Origin: DASXKD01 sp963806145
Lineage (GTDB): Bacteria > Actinomycetota > Actinomycetes > Streptosporangiales > Streptosporangiaceae
NCBI GenBank assembly: GCA_963806145.1
Contig: CAWDXD010000002.1
Span: 1 to 64,000 of the forward strand
Reading direction: 5' to 3'
Length of the DNA stretch: 64,000 nucleotides
The notes beneath the pieces are model-generated. The model was given only the letters and a program-made list of their open reading frames with translations, ran no database searches and was not told the DNA's origin. Positions 49,542 to 57,301 of the stretch are shown piece after piece. The stretch's first letter is position 1, and every line of letters begins with the position of its first letter. A program made the position numbers and the translations under genes.

Positions 49542-50648
49542 TTACCGGTCCGTTGCGGCGAGCTGGCCGCAGGCCGCCGCGATCTCCCGGCCCCGGGTGT
49601 CCCGGACGGTGCAGGGCACCCCGGCGGCGGCGACCCGGCGGACGAACTCCTGCTCAGCCCGCTTGGGTGACGCGTCCCATTTGCTGCCCGGAGTCGGGTT
49701 CAGCGGGATCGCATTCACGTGCACCAGCGGGCCGAGGGCCTCGTGCAGCAGGCTGCCGAGCAGGTCGGCCCGCCACGGCTGGTCGTTCACGTCCCGGATC
49801 AGGGCGTACTCGACCGAGACCCGCCGCCCGGTCCGGTCGGCGTAGAAGCGGGCGGCGGCGAGCACCTCGGCCACCTTCCACCTGGTGTTCACCGGCACCA
49901 GCTCGTCGCGCAGCTCATCGTCGGGGGCATGCAGGGACACGGCCAGCGTCACGGCCAGGCCTTCACCGGCCAGCCGGCGTATGGCGGGCACGAGCCCGAC
50001 GGTGGACACGGTGACCGAGCGCTGGGAGATGCCGAAGCCCTCCGGCACCGGATCGCAGATCCGGCGCACCGCGTCGATCGTGCGCCGGTAGTTCGCCAGC
50101 GGCTCGCCCATGCCCATGAACACCACGTTGGACAGCCGGCCCGGAGGCCCGAGGCCACCGTCCCTGACGGTGGCCGCCGCCGCCCGGACCTGCTCGGCGA
50201 TCTCCCCCGTGGACAGGTTGCGCCGCAGGCCGCCCTGGCCGGTGGCGCAGAACGGGCAGGCCATCCCGCAGCCCGCCTGGCTGGACACGCAGACCGTGGC
50301 ACGGTCCGGGTACCGCATGACCACGCTTTCCAGCAGCGTGCCGTCGTGGGCCCGCCACAGGGACTTCCTGGTGGCACCGTCGTCGCAGCTCACCGAGCGG
50401 GCCTCGGTCAACAGCGGCGGCAGCAGCTCGGCTGCCAGGGCAGCACGGGACCGCTCCGGAATGTCGGTCATGCCGGGCGAATCCACGCTCAACCGGGCGA
50501 AGTAGTGCCGGGACAGCTGCCTGGCCCGCAGCGGTTTTTCACCGAGCGCGGCCACCGCTTCCACGCGCTGCTGCGCCGAGAGGTCGGCCAGGTGGCGCGG
50601 TGGCTGGCCGCGGCGCGGCGCGGCGAAAACGAGCGGCAGCAAAGACAT
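49542..50648 (-). CDS. rlmN: 23S rRNA (adenine-2503-C2)-methyltransferase
   Basis: A 368-residue radical-SAM enzyme that methylates A2503 of 23S rRNA and A37 of some tRNAs. The cluster motif CGMACPFCATG, the GEPLANYRRTIDAV segment and the late Cys in VPCTVRDTRG (methyl acceptor) are present. GGAAAGGAC precedes ATG 50648. The Sufu-domain gene is divergent, and rlmN is usually near cdsA and frr in actinobacteria, as here. Confidence 0.93.
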   Translation of the reverse strand: MSLLPLVFAAPRRGQPPRHLADLSAQQRVEAVAALGEKPLRARQLSRHYFARLSVDSPGMTDIPERSRAALAAELLPPLLTEARSVSCDDGATRKSLWRAHDGTLLESVVMRYPDRATVCVSSQAGCGMACPFCATGQGGLRRNLSTGEIAEQVRAAAATVRDGGLGPPGRLSNVVFMGMGEPLANYRRTIDAVRRICDPVPEGFGISQRSVTVSTVGLVPAIRRLAGEGLAVTLAVSLHAPDDELRDELVPVNTRWKVAEVLAAARFYADRTGRRVSVEYALIRDVNDQPWRADLLGSLLHEALGPLVHVNAIPLNPTPGSKWDASPKRAEQEFVRRVAAAGVPCTVRDTRGREIAAACGQLAATDR

Positions 50649-50704
50649 GTCCTTTCCAGTGTCCCAGTTGTCCTGGCCCGCCATCATGGCCTGCGCCGGT
50701 TCAG

Positions 50705-50710
50705 TAGGTT
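50705..50710 (+). promoter_or_regulatory. -10 element for leaderless Sufu-domain gene
   Basis: TAGGTT ends six bases before ATG 50717, with no ribosome binding site between. Confidence 0.5.
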
Positions 50711-50716
50711 TCTGGC

Positions 50717-51841
50717 ATGTCTTCGATGCGCAACCGGCCCAGGGGCCCCCGGCCCGCCACGTTCGGCGGCCAGCCGGGAACGGTGCTCGAAAGCGAGAGC
50801 CCGTACGGCAGCCGCCGGCTCGTGGTCGAGTACGACGGCGCGACCACCGCCGCGTACCTGCACGATGCCGGCGCGGTGCTGGGGGCGGCGTGGATCGCCA
50901 ACCACGAGCAGGCACCGCAGAGCGCGGATCTGTCCCGGCTGAACGCGGGCCAGGCACCATTGATGCCCGCCGCGTACACCAAGCACCCGGCAGGCCGGCC
51001 ACCGCTGGAAGCCAGGACACTGCGGGCGCTGTGGTTCGAGGAAGGCGACGGGGTCGCGGTCATCGAAGGCGGGCAGTTGCTCACGGTCATCCCCGGCTGG
51101 TCCGACATGGCCCGGGGCATGCCCGGCTACAGCAGGGACGTGATCGGGCAGACGCCTTTCGGCTGGTCACTCGATGATGCGATGGAAGGGCTCGGTCCCC
51201 GGGCCGACCGGGCGACGGCGTTCTGGCGGTGGCGGCAGCGGGACGACTCCTGGGTGACGTTCCAGCGGTCCATGCTCGGCCACCTGCTGGCCCGGCTCGG
51301 GCCCGGCGCCAGGTACTGGGATGTCAGCGGCGGCAAGCAGCCAGTGGTCGGCGTGTCCGAGCGGCCGCCGACCACGCAGCGGCCGTACACGGTGCTATCC
51401 ACGATCGGCATGAGCTGCCAGCGGATGCCCGTGGTGGAGCAGGCGATGGCGGACCCGGGTGCCTGCGCGCGGATCGAACTGGCCATCGCCACGACCATGC
51501 CCAGCCGGGATGCCGCCCGCGTGTTCCTGTGGCTCGCCCAGTATCCGTGGCGGGCAGTGACCTGGTTCGGCACCGGGCACACGGTGCGCTGGTATCACGA
51601 GCCGGCAACCTTCCCGCTCGGCAGCGGAAGGGAGGCCGTGCTGTTGCTCGACGACCCCTCCCAGCTGCTGGGCCCGGAAGTGCCCGACCTGGGCGGGTTC
51701 TCCGTCGGCGGCGACCCGGCGCGGTGGCTGTGGATCATCCCGATTACCGAGCGGGAGCGCCTGATCGCCAAGGAACGCGGCGCCGCCAGCCTGGTCACCC
51801 AGCTTGCCGCGCAACGCCGTAGCTGGGTGACCAGCGTGTAG
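50717..51841 (+). CDS. Suppressor-of-fused-domain protein
   Basis: A 374-residue protein. The C-terminal 180 residues match bacterial Sufu-like domains: STIGMSCQRMPVVEQAMADP, IELAIATTMPSRDAARVFLW, FGTGHTVRWYHEP, WLWIIPITERERLIAKERGA. The N-terminal half (LVVEYDGATTAAYLHDAGAV, WFEEGDGVAVIEGGQLLTVI) is an extra domain without a family I know. Bacterial Sufu proteins are often immunity or polymorphic-toxin partners or housekeeping proteins of unknown role; no toxin is adjacent. Probably leaderless from ATG 50717. Confidence 0.7.
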   Translation: MSSMRNRPRGPRPATFGGQPGTVLESESPYGSRRLVVEYDGATTAAYLHDAGAVLGAAWIANHEQAPQSADLSRLNAGQAPLMPAAYTKHPAGRPPLEARTLRALWFEEGDGVAVIEGGQLLTVIPGWSDMARGMPGYSRDVIGQTPFGWSLDDAMEGLGPRADRATAFWRWRQRDDSWVTFQRSMLGHLLARLGPGARYWDVSGGKQPVVGVSERPPTTQRPYTVLSTIGMSCQRMPVVEQAMADPGACARIELAIATTMPSRDAARVFLWLAQYPWRAVTWFGTGHTVRWYHEPATFPLGSGREAVLLLDDPSQLLGPEVPDLGGFSVGGDPARWLWIIPITERERLIAKERGAASLVTQLAAQRRSWVTSV

Positions 51842-51873
51842 CTGCCAATACCGCACGGACCGGTGCCCGCCGC

Positions 51874-52047
51874 CTAGTGGATGTGCAGGTTTATGCCAAG
51901 CAGCGGCAGCCACCACAGGAGAATGGCGAGAATGGCAGAAGCTATGGCCTTGAGCAGGCTGAGGTGCAGGTAGCCCCGCGACCATGCCACGATCACGCCG
52001 ATAATGAGGTAAACGAGAAAGATAATGCCGATCGGACGCCTCAACAT
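51874..52047 (-). CDS. Small double-pass membrane protein
   Basis: A 57-residue protein: MLRRPIGIIFLVYLIIGVIV, then a short charged loop, then IASAILAILLWWLPLLGIN. Two membrane helices and a His-rich end (INLHIH) are predicted. GGGAGCGG lies upstream of ATG 52047. Similar small proteins occur in actinomycetes; no function known. It follows cdsA on the minus strand with about 120 bases between. Confidence 0.6.
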   Translation of the reverse strand: MLRRPIGIIFLVYLIIGVIVAWSRGYLHLSLLKAIASAILAILLWWLPLLGINLHIH

Positions 52048-52168
52048 GGCTGCACCGCTCCCGTCCACTGGTGGATTGAGTCCGAGACGATCCACCAACT
52101 CCCCTGGTAACCGGGCAGCAAACACGGGGGCATGTCGCGAGGCGGTAAGCGGCGGCTGATGCCGGACG

Positions 52169-53047
52169 TCAGTGCTGGTGGGACGCTGGGATGAAGACCA
52201 GCAGGAGGAGCCAGACAACCGGGGCCGTGATGAGCATCGCGTCGATCCGGTCCAGGATTCCGCCGTGGCCGGGCAGCACGGAGCCCATGTCCTTGATTCC
52301 CAGATCCCGCTTGATCATCGATTCGACCAGGTCGCCGAGCGTGGCACAGGCGAGGGCCGCCGCGCCGATCAGGAACCCCTGCCAGATGGCACCGTGCAGC
52401 AGCAGCGGCAGGCTGATCGCCCCGCCCAGGAGGCAGAACAGCGCCGATCCGCCGAACCCCTCCCAGGTCTTCTTAGGACTGATCGCCGGGGCCATCAGAT
52501 GGCGCCCGACCGTGACGCCGGCGGCGTAGCCGCCCACATCGCTGCACACCGTCAGGATCAGGAACACCAGCGTGCGCCTGGGGCCGTCGGGCGGGGCCAG
52601 CATGAGGCCGACGAAACAGGCGGGGAGCGGCAGGTACGCGAGGGCGAAGGCCCCGGCGCTGACATCCCGCAGGTAGCCGTCTGTCCCGCCGGGCAGCCGC
52701 CAGGCGAGGATCGCGGTCATGGTGATAGTGATGCAGGCCAGCGCGGCGCGCTCCCCCTGCCAGTAGGACAGCGCGACCGCCACCGCGCCGCCGGCCGCCA
52801 CGGGCAACACCGGCAGCCGGATCTCCCGCTGCGCGACGGCGCGGGTCAGTTCCCACAGCGCGATGCCGACCATCGCGGCGACGAGCACCAGGAAGGTGGC
52901 CTTCACCGTGAACAGGGTCAGAATGGCGAGCCCGCCCAGGCCCAGGCCGACAATGACCGCGGCGGGCAGGTTGCGCCCGGTGCGCCGCTCCCGCTTCTCC
53001 GGCTGAGCCGGCTCCCCTGGAATGTCCGCTGGCAGGTCAGACCTCAA
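52169..53047 (-). CDS. cdsA: Phosphatidate cytidylyltransferase
   Basis: A 292-residue polytopic membrane enzyme making CDP-diacylglycerol from phosphatidate and CTP. The C-terminal signature KRDLGIKDMGSVLPGHGGIL followed by DRIDAML is diagnostic. A 30-residue charged N terminus precedes eight or so membrane segments. The first usable start is TTG 53047, which overlaps frr by 11 bases, so translation is probably coupled. Part of rpsB-tsf-pyrH-frr-cdsA. Confidence 0.9.
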   Translation of the reverse strand: MRSDLPADIPGEPAQPEKRERRTGRNLPAAVIVGLGLGGLAILTLFTVKATFLVLVAAMVGIALWELTRAVAQREIRLPVLPVAAGGAVAVALSYWQGERAALACITITMTAILAWRLPGGTDGYLRDVSAGAFALAYLPLPACFVGLMLAPPDGPRRTLVFLILTVCSDVGGYAAGVTVGRHLMAPAISPKKTWEGFGGSALFCLLGGAISLPLLLHGAIWQGFLIGAAALACATLGDLVESMIKRDLGIKDMGSVLPGHGGILDRIDAMLITAPVVWLLLLVFIPASHQH

Positions 53048-53594
53048 GCAGTTCGGCTTCTTTATGTTTGAGCAGTTCGTCTACTTGCGCGACGTAGGTG
53101 TGCGTGAGGTCTTCGAGCTCACGCTCCGCCCGGTGCACATCGTCCTCGCCGGCGTCGCCGCCCTTGACCAGTTTGTCCAGCGAGTCCTTGGCGTGCCTGC
53201 GGATGTTGCGGATGGAGACCCTGCTGTCCTCCGCCTTGTGGCGGGCGACCTTGATGTATTCCCGGCGCCGCTCCTCGGAGAGCTCGGGGAAGACGACCCG
53301 GATGATCGAGCCGTCGTTGGCCGGGTTCACGCCCAGGTCGCTGTTGCGGACAGCCTTCTCAATGGCCGCCAGCGACGACTTGTCGAACGGCTGGATGACC
53401 ACCATCCGCGGCTCGGGGATGTGGAACGAAGCCAACTGGTTCACCGGCGTCTGGGTGCCGTAGTACTCGGCCGTGATCTTGGCGAACATGGCCGGGTGAG
53501 CCCGCCCGGTGCGAATCACCGCGAACTCCTCCTTGGCGACAGCGACGGCCTTTTCCATCTTCTCCTCGGCTTCGAGGAGGGTCTCGTCTATCAC
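53037..53594 (-). CDS. frr: Ribosome recycling factor
   Basis: A 185-residue RRF that splits ribosomes after termination together with EF-G. The match is full length: MEKAVAVAKEEFAVIRTGRA, PVNQLASFHIPEPRMVVIQP, RVVFPELSEERRREYIKVAR, VRIRNIRR-like SIRNIRRHAKDSLDKL. GTG 53594 has AGGAG five bases upstream. It lies 36 bases after pyrH. Confidence 0.95.
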   Translation of the reverse strand: MIDETLLEAEEKMEKAVAVAKEEFAVIRTGRAHPAMFAKITAEYYGTQTPVNQLASFHIPEPRMVVIQPFDKSSLAAIEKAVRNSDLGVNPANDGSIIRVVFPELSEERRREYIKVARHKAEDSRVSIRNIRRHAKDSLDKLVKGGDAGEDDVHRAERELEDLTHTYVAQVDELLKHKEAELLEV

Positions 53595-53630
53595 AGCGGC
53601 TCCTGTCCCATCGCGTGCCTGCCGCGGCCG

Positions 53631-54518
53631 CTAGCCGCGGGCGCCAGCATCCTCAGGCCTGCTGACCAGCGTGCCGATCTTCTCCCCGCGCACCGCCCGC
53701 ACGACGTTACCCGTTTCCATCAGGTCAAAGACGACAATGGGCAGGCCGTTGTCCATGCACAGGCTCACCGCCGTGGTGTCCATGAACTTCAGTTTCAGGC
53801 GGAGCACCTCACCGTAGTCAAGCTGATGGAACCGCACGGCACCGGGCATAGTGCGCGGATCCGCATCGTAAACCCCGTCCACCTGCGTTCCCTTGAGGAG
53901 CGCCTCGGCACCGATCTCCAGCGCGCGCTGGGCCGCGCAGGTGTCGGTGGAGAAGAAGGGGGCACCGAGCCCCGCCCCGAAGATGACGATCCGCCCCTTC
54001 TCCAGGTGGCGGATCGCCCGGCGGGGAATGTACGGCTCGGCCACCTGCCCCATCGTGATGGAGGTCTGGACCCGGGTGTCTACGCCGAGTTTCTCGAGCA
54101 CGTCCTGCAGCGCGAGGCAGTTGATCACCGTGCCGAGCATGCCCATGTAGTCGGCCCTGGCCCTGTCGATGCCGCTCTCGGCAAGTTCCCGTCCGCGGAA
54201 CATGTTGCCGCCGCCGACCACCGCCGCGACCTGGACCCCGTCCTCGACGACGGCGACGATCTCCTTGGCGATGCGCTTGACCACCGTCGGTGAGATGCCC
54301 AGCGGTTCGTCGCCGGAGAACGCCTCGCCGGACAGCTTGACCACGACACGCCCCCAGGGACGGTGGGCCCGGCCATTCCGGGCGTCGCCCTGGGGCACTT
54401 CCGCGGGCGGATGGCCGTTGGTCACCGGCGCGCTGCCGTCCCCCGCGGAGGCGGCGTCCGGCACGGACGAGCCCAGCAGGCGTGCCGCGCCGTCACTCCT
54501 GTCGGCGCTGTTCTCCAC
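53631..54518 (-). CDS. pyrH: Uridylate kinase with N-terminal extension
   Basis: A 295-residue UMP kinase of the amino-acid-kinase family. VVVKLSGEAFSGDEPLGISP starts at residue 58, compared with about 15 in most homologues. GGGNMFRGRELAESGIDRAR and the ATP-binding GLGAPFFSTDTCAAQRA region follow. The extra 45 residues are Ala/Asp/Pro-rich and look disordered, but GTG 54518 is preceded by AAGGAGG at seven bases, so the extension is probably translated. Between tsf and frr. Confidence 0.93.
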   Translation of the reverse strand: MENSADRSDGAARLLGSSVPDAASAGDGSAPVTNGHPPAEVPQGDARNGRAHRPWGRVVVKLSGEAFSGDEPLGISPTVVKRIAKEIVAVVEDGVQVAAVVGGGNMFRGRELAESGIDRARADYMGMLGTVINCLALQDVLEKLGVDTRVQTSITMGQVAEPYIPRRAIRHLEKGRIVIFGAGLGAPFFSTDTCAAQRALEIGAEALLKGTQVDGVYDADPRTMPGAVRFHQLDYGEVLRLKLKFMDTTAVSLCMDNGLPIVVFDLMETGNVVRAVRGEKIGTLVSRPEDAGARG

Positions 54519-54559
54519 GAGGCCGCCTCCTTGGTTGTGTCCGGTTCGCCAGCCGCCTC

Positions 54560-55399
54560 TCAGCCTGCCTGGCCGATCTGGAAGCGGGCGAACGCCCGTA
54601 CCGTGGCGCCCTGCTCGCCGAGCATCTGCTTGATCGTCTTCTTTGGCTCCTTGACGAACGGCTGCTCGATGAGCGTGACGTCCTTGAAGAACGAGCCCAG
54701 CCGGCCCTCGACGATCTTCCCGATCGCCTGCTCCGGCTTGCCCTCGTCCCGGGTGATCTGCTCCGCGATGCGGCGCTCGTTCTCGACAATGTCGGCCGGC
54801 ACCTGGTCACGCGTCACATACTGCGGCCGCATCGCTGCGACCTGCTGGGCGACGTCCTTGCCCGCCTGCTCGTTCGGCGCGTCCAACTGGACGAGCACGC
54901 CCACGGTCGGCGGCAGCGCCCGGTCGGAGCGGTGCAGGTAGCTGGTGACATAACCGCCCTCGAGCAGCGCGTACCGGCCGAGTTCCAGCTTCTCCTTGAG
55001 CGAGGCGCCGGCCTCGTCGATGAGCTGCTGGGCGGTGACGCCCGGGCGCACCTCCAGCGCCAGCACGGCGAGCCGGTCGGCGGCCCGCTGCGCCAGCGCG
55101 GCGGCGGTGATGTCCGCAGCCACCCCCTGGAACAGGTCGGTCTTGGCAACGAAGTCGGTCTCGCAGTTCAGCTCGACCAGGACCCCGGCGCTGGTGCCGT
55201 CGAGCGCCGCAGCGATAAGCCCGTTGGCCGCCGTCCGCGTGGCCCGCTTCGCCACGTCCTTGACACCCTTGAGGCGCAACAGCTCCACTGCCTTGTCGAA
55301 CTCGCCGCCCGCGTCCGTCAGCGCGTTCTTGCAGTCCATCATCCCTGCGCCGGTAGCGTCGCGAAGCCGCTTCACGTCGGCGCTGGTCACGTTCCCCAT
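54560..55399 (-). CDS. tsf: Elongation factor Ts
   Basis: A 279-residue EF-Ts that recharges EF-Tu. The N-terminal UBA-like part shows TSADVKRLRDATGAGMMDCK and the core has LNCETDFVAKTDLFQGVA. ATG 55399 (MGNVTSADV) is chosen by family alignment; a frame up to GTG 55414 is open but adds five unusual residues. The gap to rpsB is 87 bases, so both are on one transcript. Confidence 0.95.
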   Translation of the reverse strand: MGNVTSADVKRLRDATGAGMMDCKNALTDAGGEFDKAVELLRLKGVKDVAKRATRTAANGLIAAALDGTSAGVLVELNCETDFVAKTDLFQGVAADITAAALAQRAADRLAVLALEVRPGVTAQQLIDEAGASLKEKLELGRYALLEGGYVTSYLHRSDRALPPTVGVLVQLDAPNEQAGKDVAQQVAAMRPQYVTRDQVPADIVENERRIAEQITRDEGKPEQAIGKIVEGRLGSFFKDVTLIEQPFVKEPKKTIKQMLGEQGATVRAFARFQIGQAG

Positions 55400-55486
55400 G
55401 TCCTCATCTCTCACTGTCTGATCTGAATGCCTGATCAGTTTCGGCTGGCGGAACCGGTGCCACAGGCAGCCCGGCTCAGCCGTTGC

Positions 55487-56128
55487 TCAGTCCGCGGCGA
55501 CCTGGTCACCCGCCGAGGCCTCAGCCCCGGCACCGGCCGGACCGCTGTCCTCGGCACCTGCCAGCGCTGCAGCGCCATTCTGCGCGGCGGCCTCCGGCTG
55601 CGCGGCAGCGTCCGGCTGTGCATCCGTGGCCTGGCCGGTCGCGTCCACCGCGGCAGCGTCCGCAGGAGCCGCATCGGCGGCGGTCACCTCGGCGACAGCC
55701 GCTTCCGCAGGAGCCGCATCCGCAGAAGTTGCATCCGCGGGAGCCGCAACCGCGGGGGTCGCCTCGGCGGCGGTCGCGTCGGCAGGAGCCGCATCCGCGG
55801 GAGCCGCAACCGCAGGGGTCGCCTCGGCGGCGGTCGCGTCCGCAGGAGTCGCTTCGGCGGGGGCAGCGTCCGCAGGTGCCGCATCCGCGGCGGTCACCTC
55901 GGCGGCGGCTGCATCCACGGGAGCCGCAACCACGGGAGCCGCAACCACGGGAGCCGCAACCGCAGGAGACGCAACCGTAGCGGTCACCTCGGCGGCGGTC
56001 GCTTCCGCAGGAGCCGCGGCCGCAGGAGCCGTAACCGTAGCGGTCACCTCGGCGGCGGCTGCTTCCGCAGGAGCCGCATCCGCCGGGGCTGCATTCGCCG
56101 GGGCCGCCGCTGCGGCCTCGGCCGTGCC
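55487..56128 (-). repeat. Repeat array encoding the S2 tail (about 60-bp period)
   Basis: The DNA encoding the tail consists of imperfect repeats with a 60-base period (20 residues). Positions 55741-55800 and 55801-55860 match at all but about five sites, and 55981-56040 resembles 56041-56100 over most of its length. Within it, a 15-base unit GGGAGCCGCAACCAC recurs in tandem around 55919-55960. This explains the residue pattern and suggests length variation by slippage. Confidence 0.8.
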
Positions 56129-56959
56129 TGCACCGTTGCGCTCGGGCACGCGCGCCCCGTTGTCGCCGCTCTTGCGCTCGAGCAGTTCACGCTCCCATTC
56201 GGCGAGCGGCTCCTCGGTGCCCAGGTCACCCGCGGGCGAGGGCTTGTCGTCGGAGTCGGCTTCGCCACCCCGGGCCATCAGCCCGTCGGCGACCGCATCG
56301 GCGACGACGCGGGTGAGCAGCGACACGCTGCGGATCGCGTCGTCGTTGCCGGGGATGGGGAAGTCCACTTCGTCGGGGTCGCAGTTGGTGTCCAGGACAG
56401 CGACCACCGGGATGCCGAGCTTGCGCGCCTCGCTGACGGCGATGTGCTCCTTCTTGGTGTCCACCACCCACAGCGCGCTGGGCACGCGGGCCATGTCCTT
56501 GATGCCGCCGAGCGAGCGGTCAAGCTTGTCCCGCTCGCGGCGCAGGTGCAGCAGCTCCTTCTTGGTCATGCCGGAGCCGGGCACGTCGTCGAAGTCGATC
56601 TCTTCGAGTTCCTTGAGCCGCTGCAGGCGCTTGTGCACCGTCTGGAAGTTCGTCAGCATCCCGCCGAGCCAGCGCTGGTTGACGAACGGCATGCCGACCC
56701 GGCGCGCCTGGTCCGCGATAGCCTCCTGCGCCTGCTTCTTGGTGCCGACGTACAGAACCGTGCCACCGTGCGCCACGGTCTCCCTGATGAACTCGTAAGC
56801 CTTGTCGATGTAGTCGAGGGACTGCTGGAGATCGATGATGTAGATCCCGTTGCGCTCAGCGAGAATGAACCGCTTCATTTTCGGGTTCCAGCGCCGGGTC
56901 TGGTGGCCGAAGTGAACGCCGCTCTCCAGCAGCTGCCGCATGGTGACGACCGGTGCCAT
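55487..56959 (-). CDS. rpsB: 30S ribosomal protein S2 with very long Ala-rich tail
   Basis: A 490-residue S2. Residues 1-232 are a complete S2 core (MRQLLESGVHFGHQTRRWNP, NQRWLGGMLTNFQTVHKRL, HIAVSEARKLGIPVVAVLDT). A conserved acidic/helical segment follows (PLAEWERELLERKS). From about residue 278 to the end there is a low-complexity tail of Ala, Pro, Glu, Asp, Thr and Val (units such as DATAAEATPAVAAPADAAPA). Most actinobacterial S2 proteins end at about 250-310 residues. GGAAGGGGAC precedes ATG 56959. The tail is in frame with no stop and ends just before the tsf leader, so it is translated. Confidence 0.93.
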   Translation of the reverse strand: MAPVVTMRQLLESGVHFGHQTRRWNPKMKRFILAERNGIYIIDLQQSLDYIDKAYEFIRETVAHGGTVLYVGTKKQAQEAIADQARRVGMPFVNQRWLGGMLTNFQTVHKRLQRLKELEEIDFDDVPGSGMTKKELLHLRRERDKLDRSLGGIKDMARVPSALWVVDTKKEHIAVSEARKLGIPVVAVLDTNCDPDEVDFPIPGNDDAIRSVSLLTRVVADAVADGLMARGGEADSDDKPSPAGDLGTEEPLAEWERELLERKSGDNGARVPERNGAGTAEAAAAAPANAAPADAAPAEAAAAEVTATVTAPAAAAPAEATAAEVTATVASPAVAAPVVAAPVVAAPVDAAAAEVTAADAAPADAAPAEATPADATAAEATPAVAAPADAAPADATAAEATPAVAAPADATSADAAPAEAAVAEVTAADAAPADAAAVDATGQATDAQPDAAAQPEAAAQNGAAALAGAEDSGPAGAGAEASAGDQVAAD

Positions 56960-57301
56960 ACCGGTGTCCCCTTCCTGCTCGTGCGCCGGTCCTCGTGGAG
57001 CAGCGCGTTCGGTTAGTCCTGGCGCCCGTGCGCACACACCGCGGTGAACGACACCGCGGACCGAAGGGTGCGCACCGCGGGGAGGCCCCGGCGGCGAGCG
57101 GGCGCGCGAATTTGGCCGGAAGACCGTACCGCAAGGGAAGCGGGACTCGCCGACCGGGCAGTAGTCTACCCGGTCGCGGCCCGGCCGCGCTCTGCGTGAC
57201 GGCTCCCGCCCGCTTCGCACCGGCCGGGCTCCTGGCGCGCCACGGGCCCAGCCGCCGGGGCGGACGGGCGCTGCGCCGGGGCGTCGTCACGCATGACTGC
57301 C
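56960..57301. promoter_or_regulatory. rpsB upstream region, no gene
   Basis: No gene is supported in these 342 bases. They contain the rpsB ribosome binding site and presumably its promoter and 5' leader. A perfect 8-base inverted repeat (CGACCGGG and CCCGGTCG, 57151-57176) has a 10-base loop. On the minus strand the loop contains TAGACT, a possible -10, so the element could be a terminator for xerC or part of an S2 autoregulatory leader. Confidence 0.4.

Noticed and set aside
55487..56128. Possible CRISPR or intergenic repeat array in the rpsB tail
   Set aside because: The repeats are in frame with rpsB, encode a consistent residue pattern, and lack the uniform repeat/spacer structure of CRISPR.
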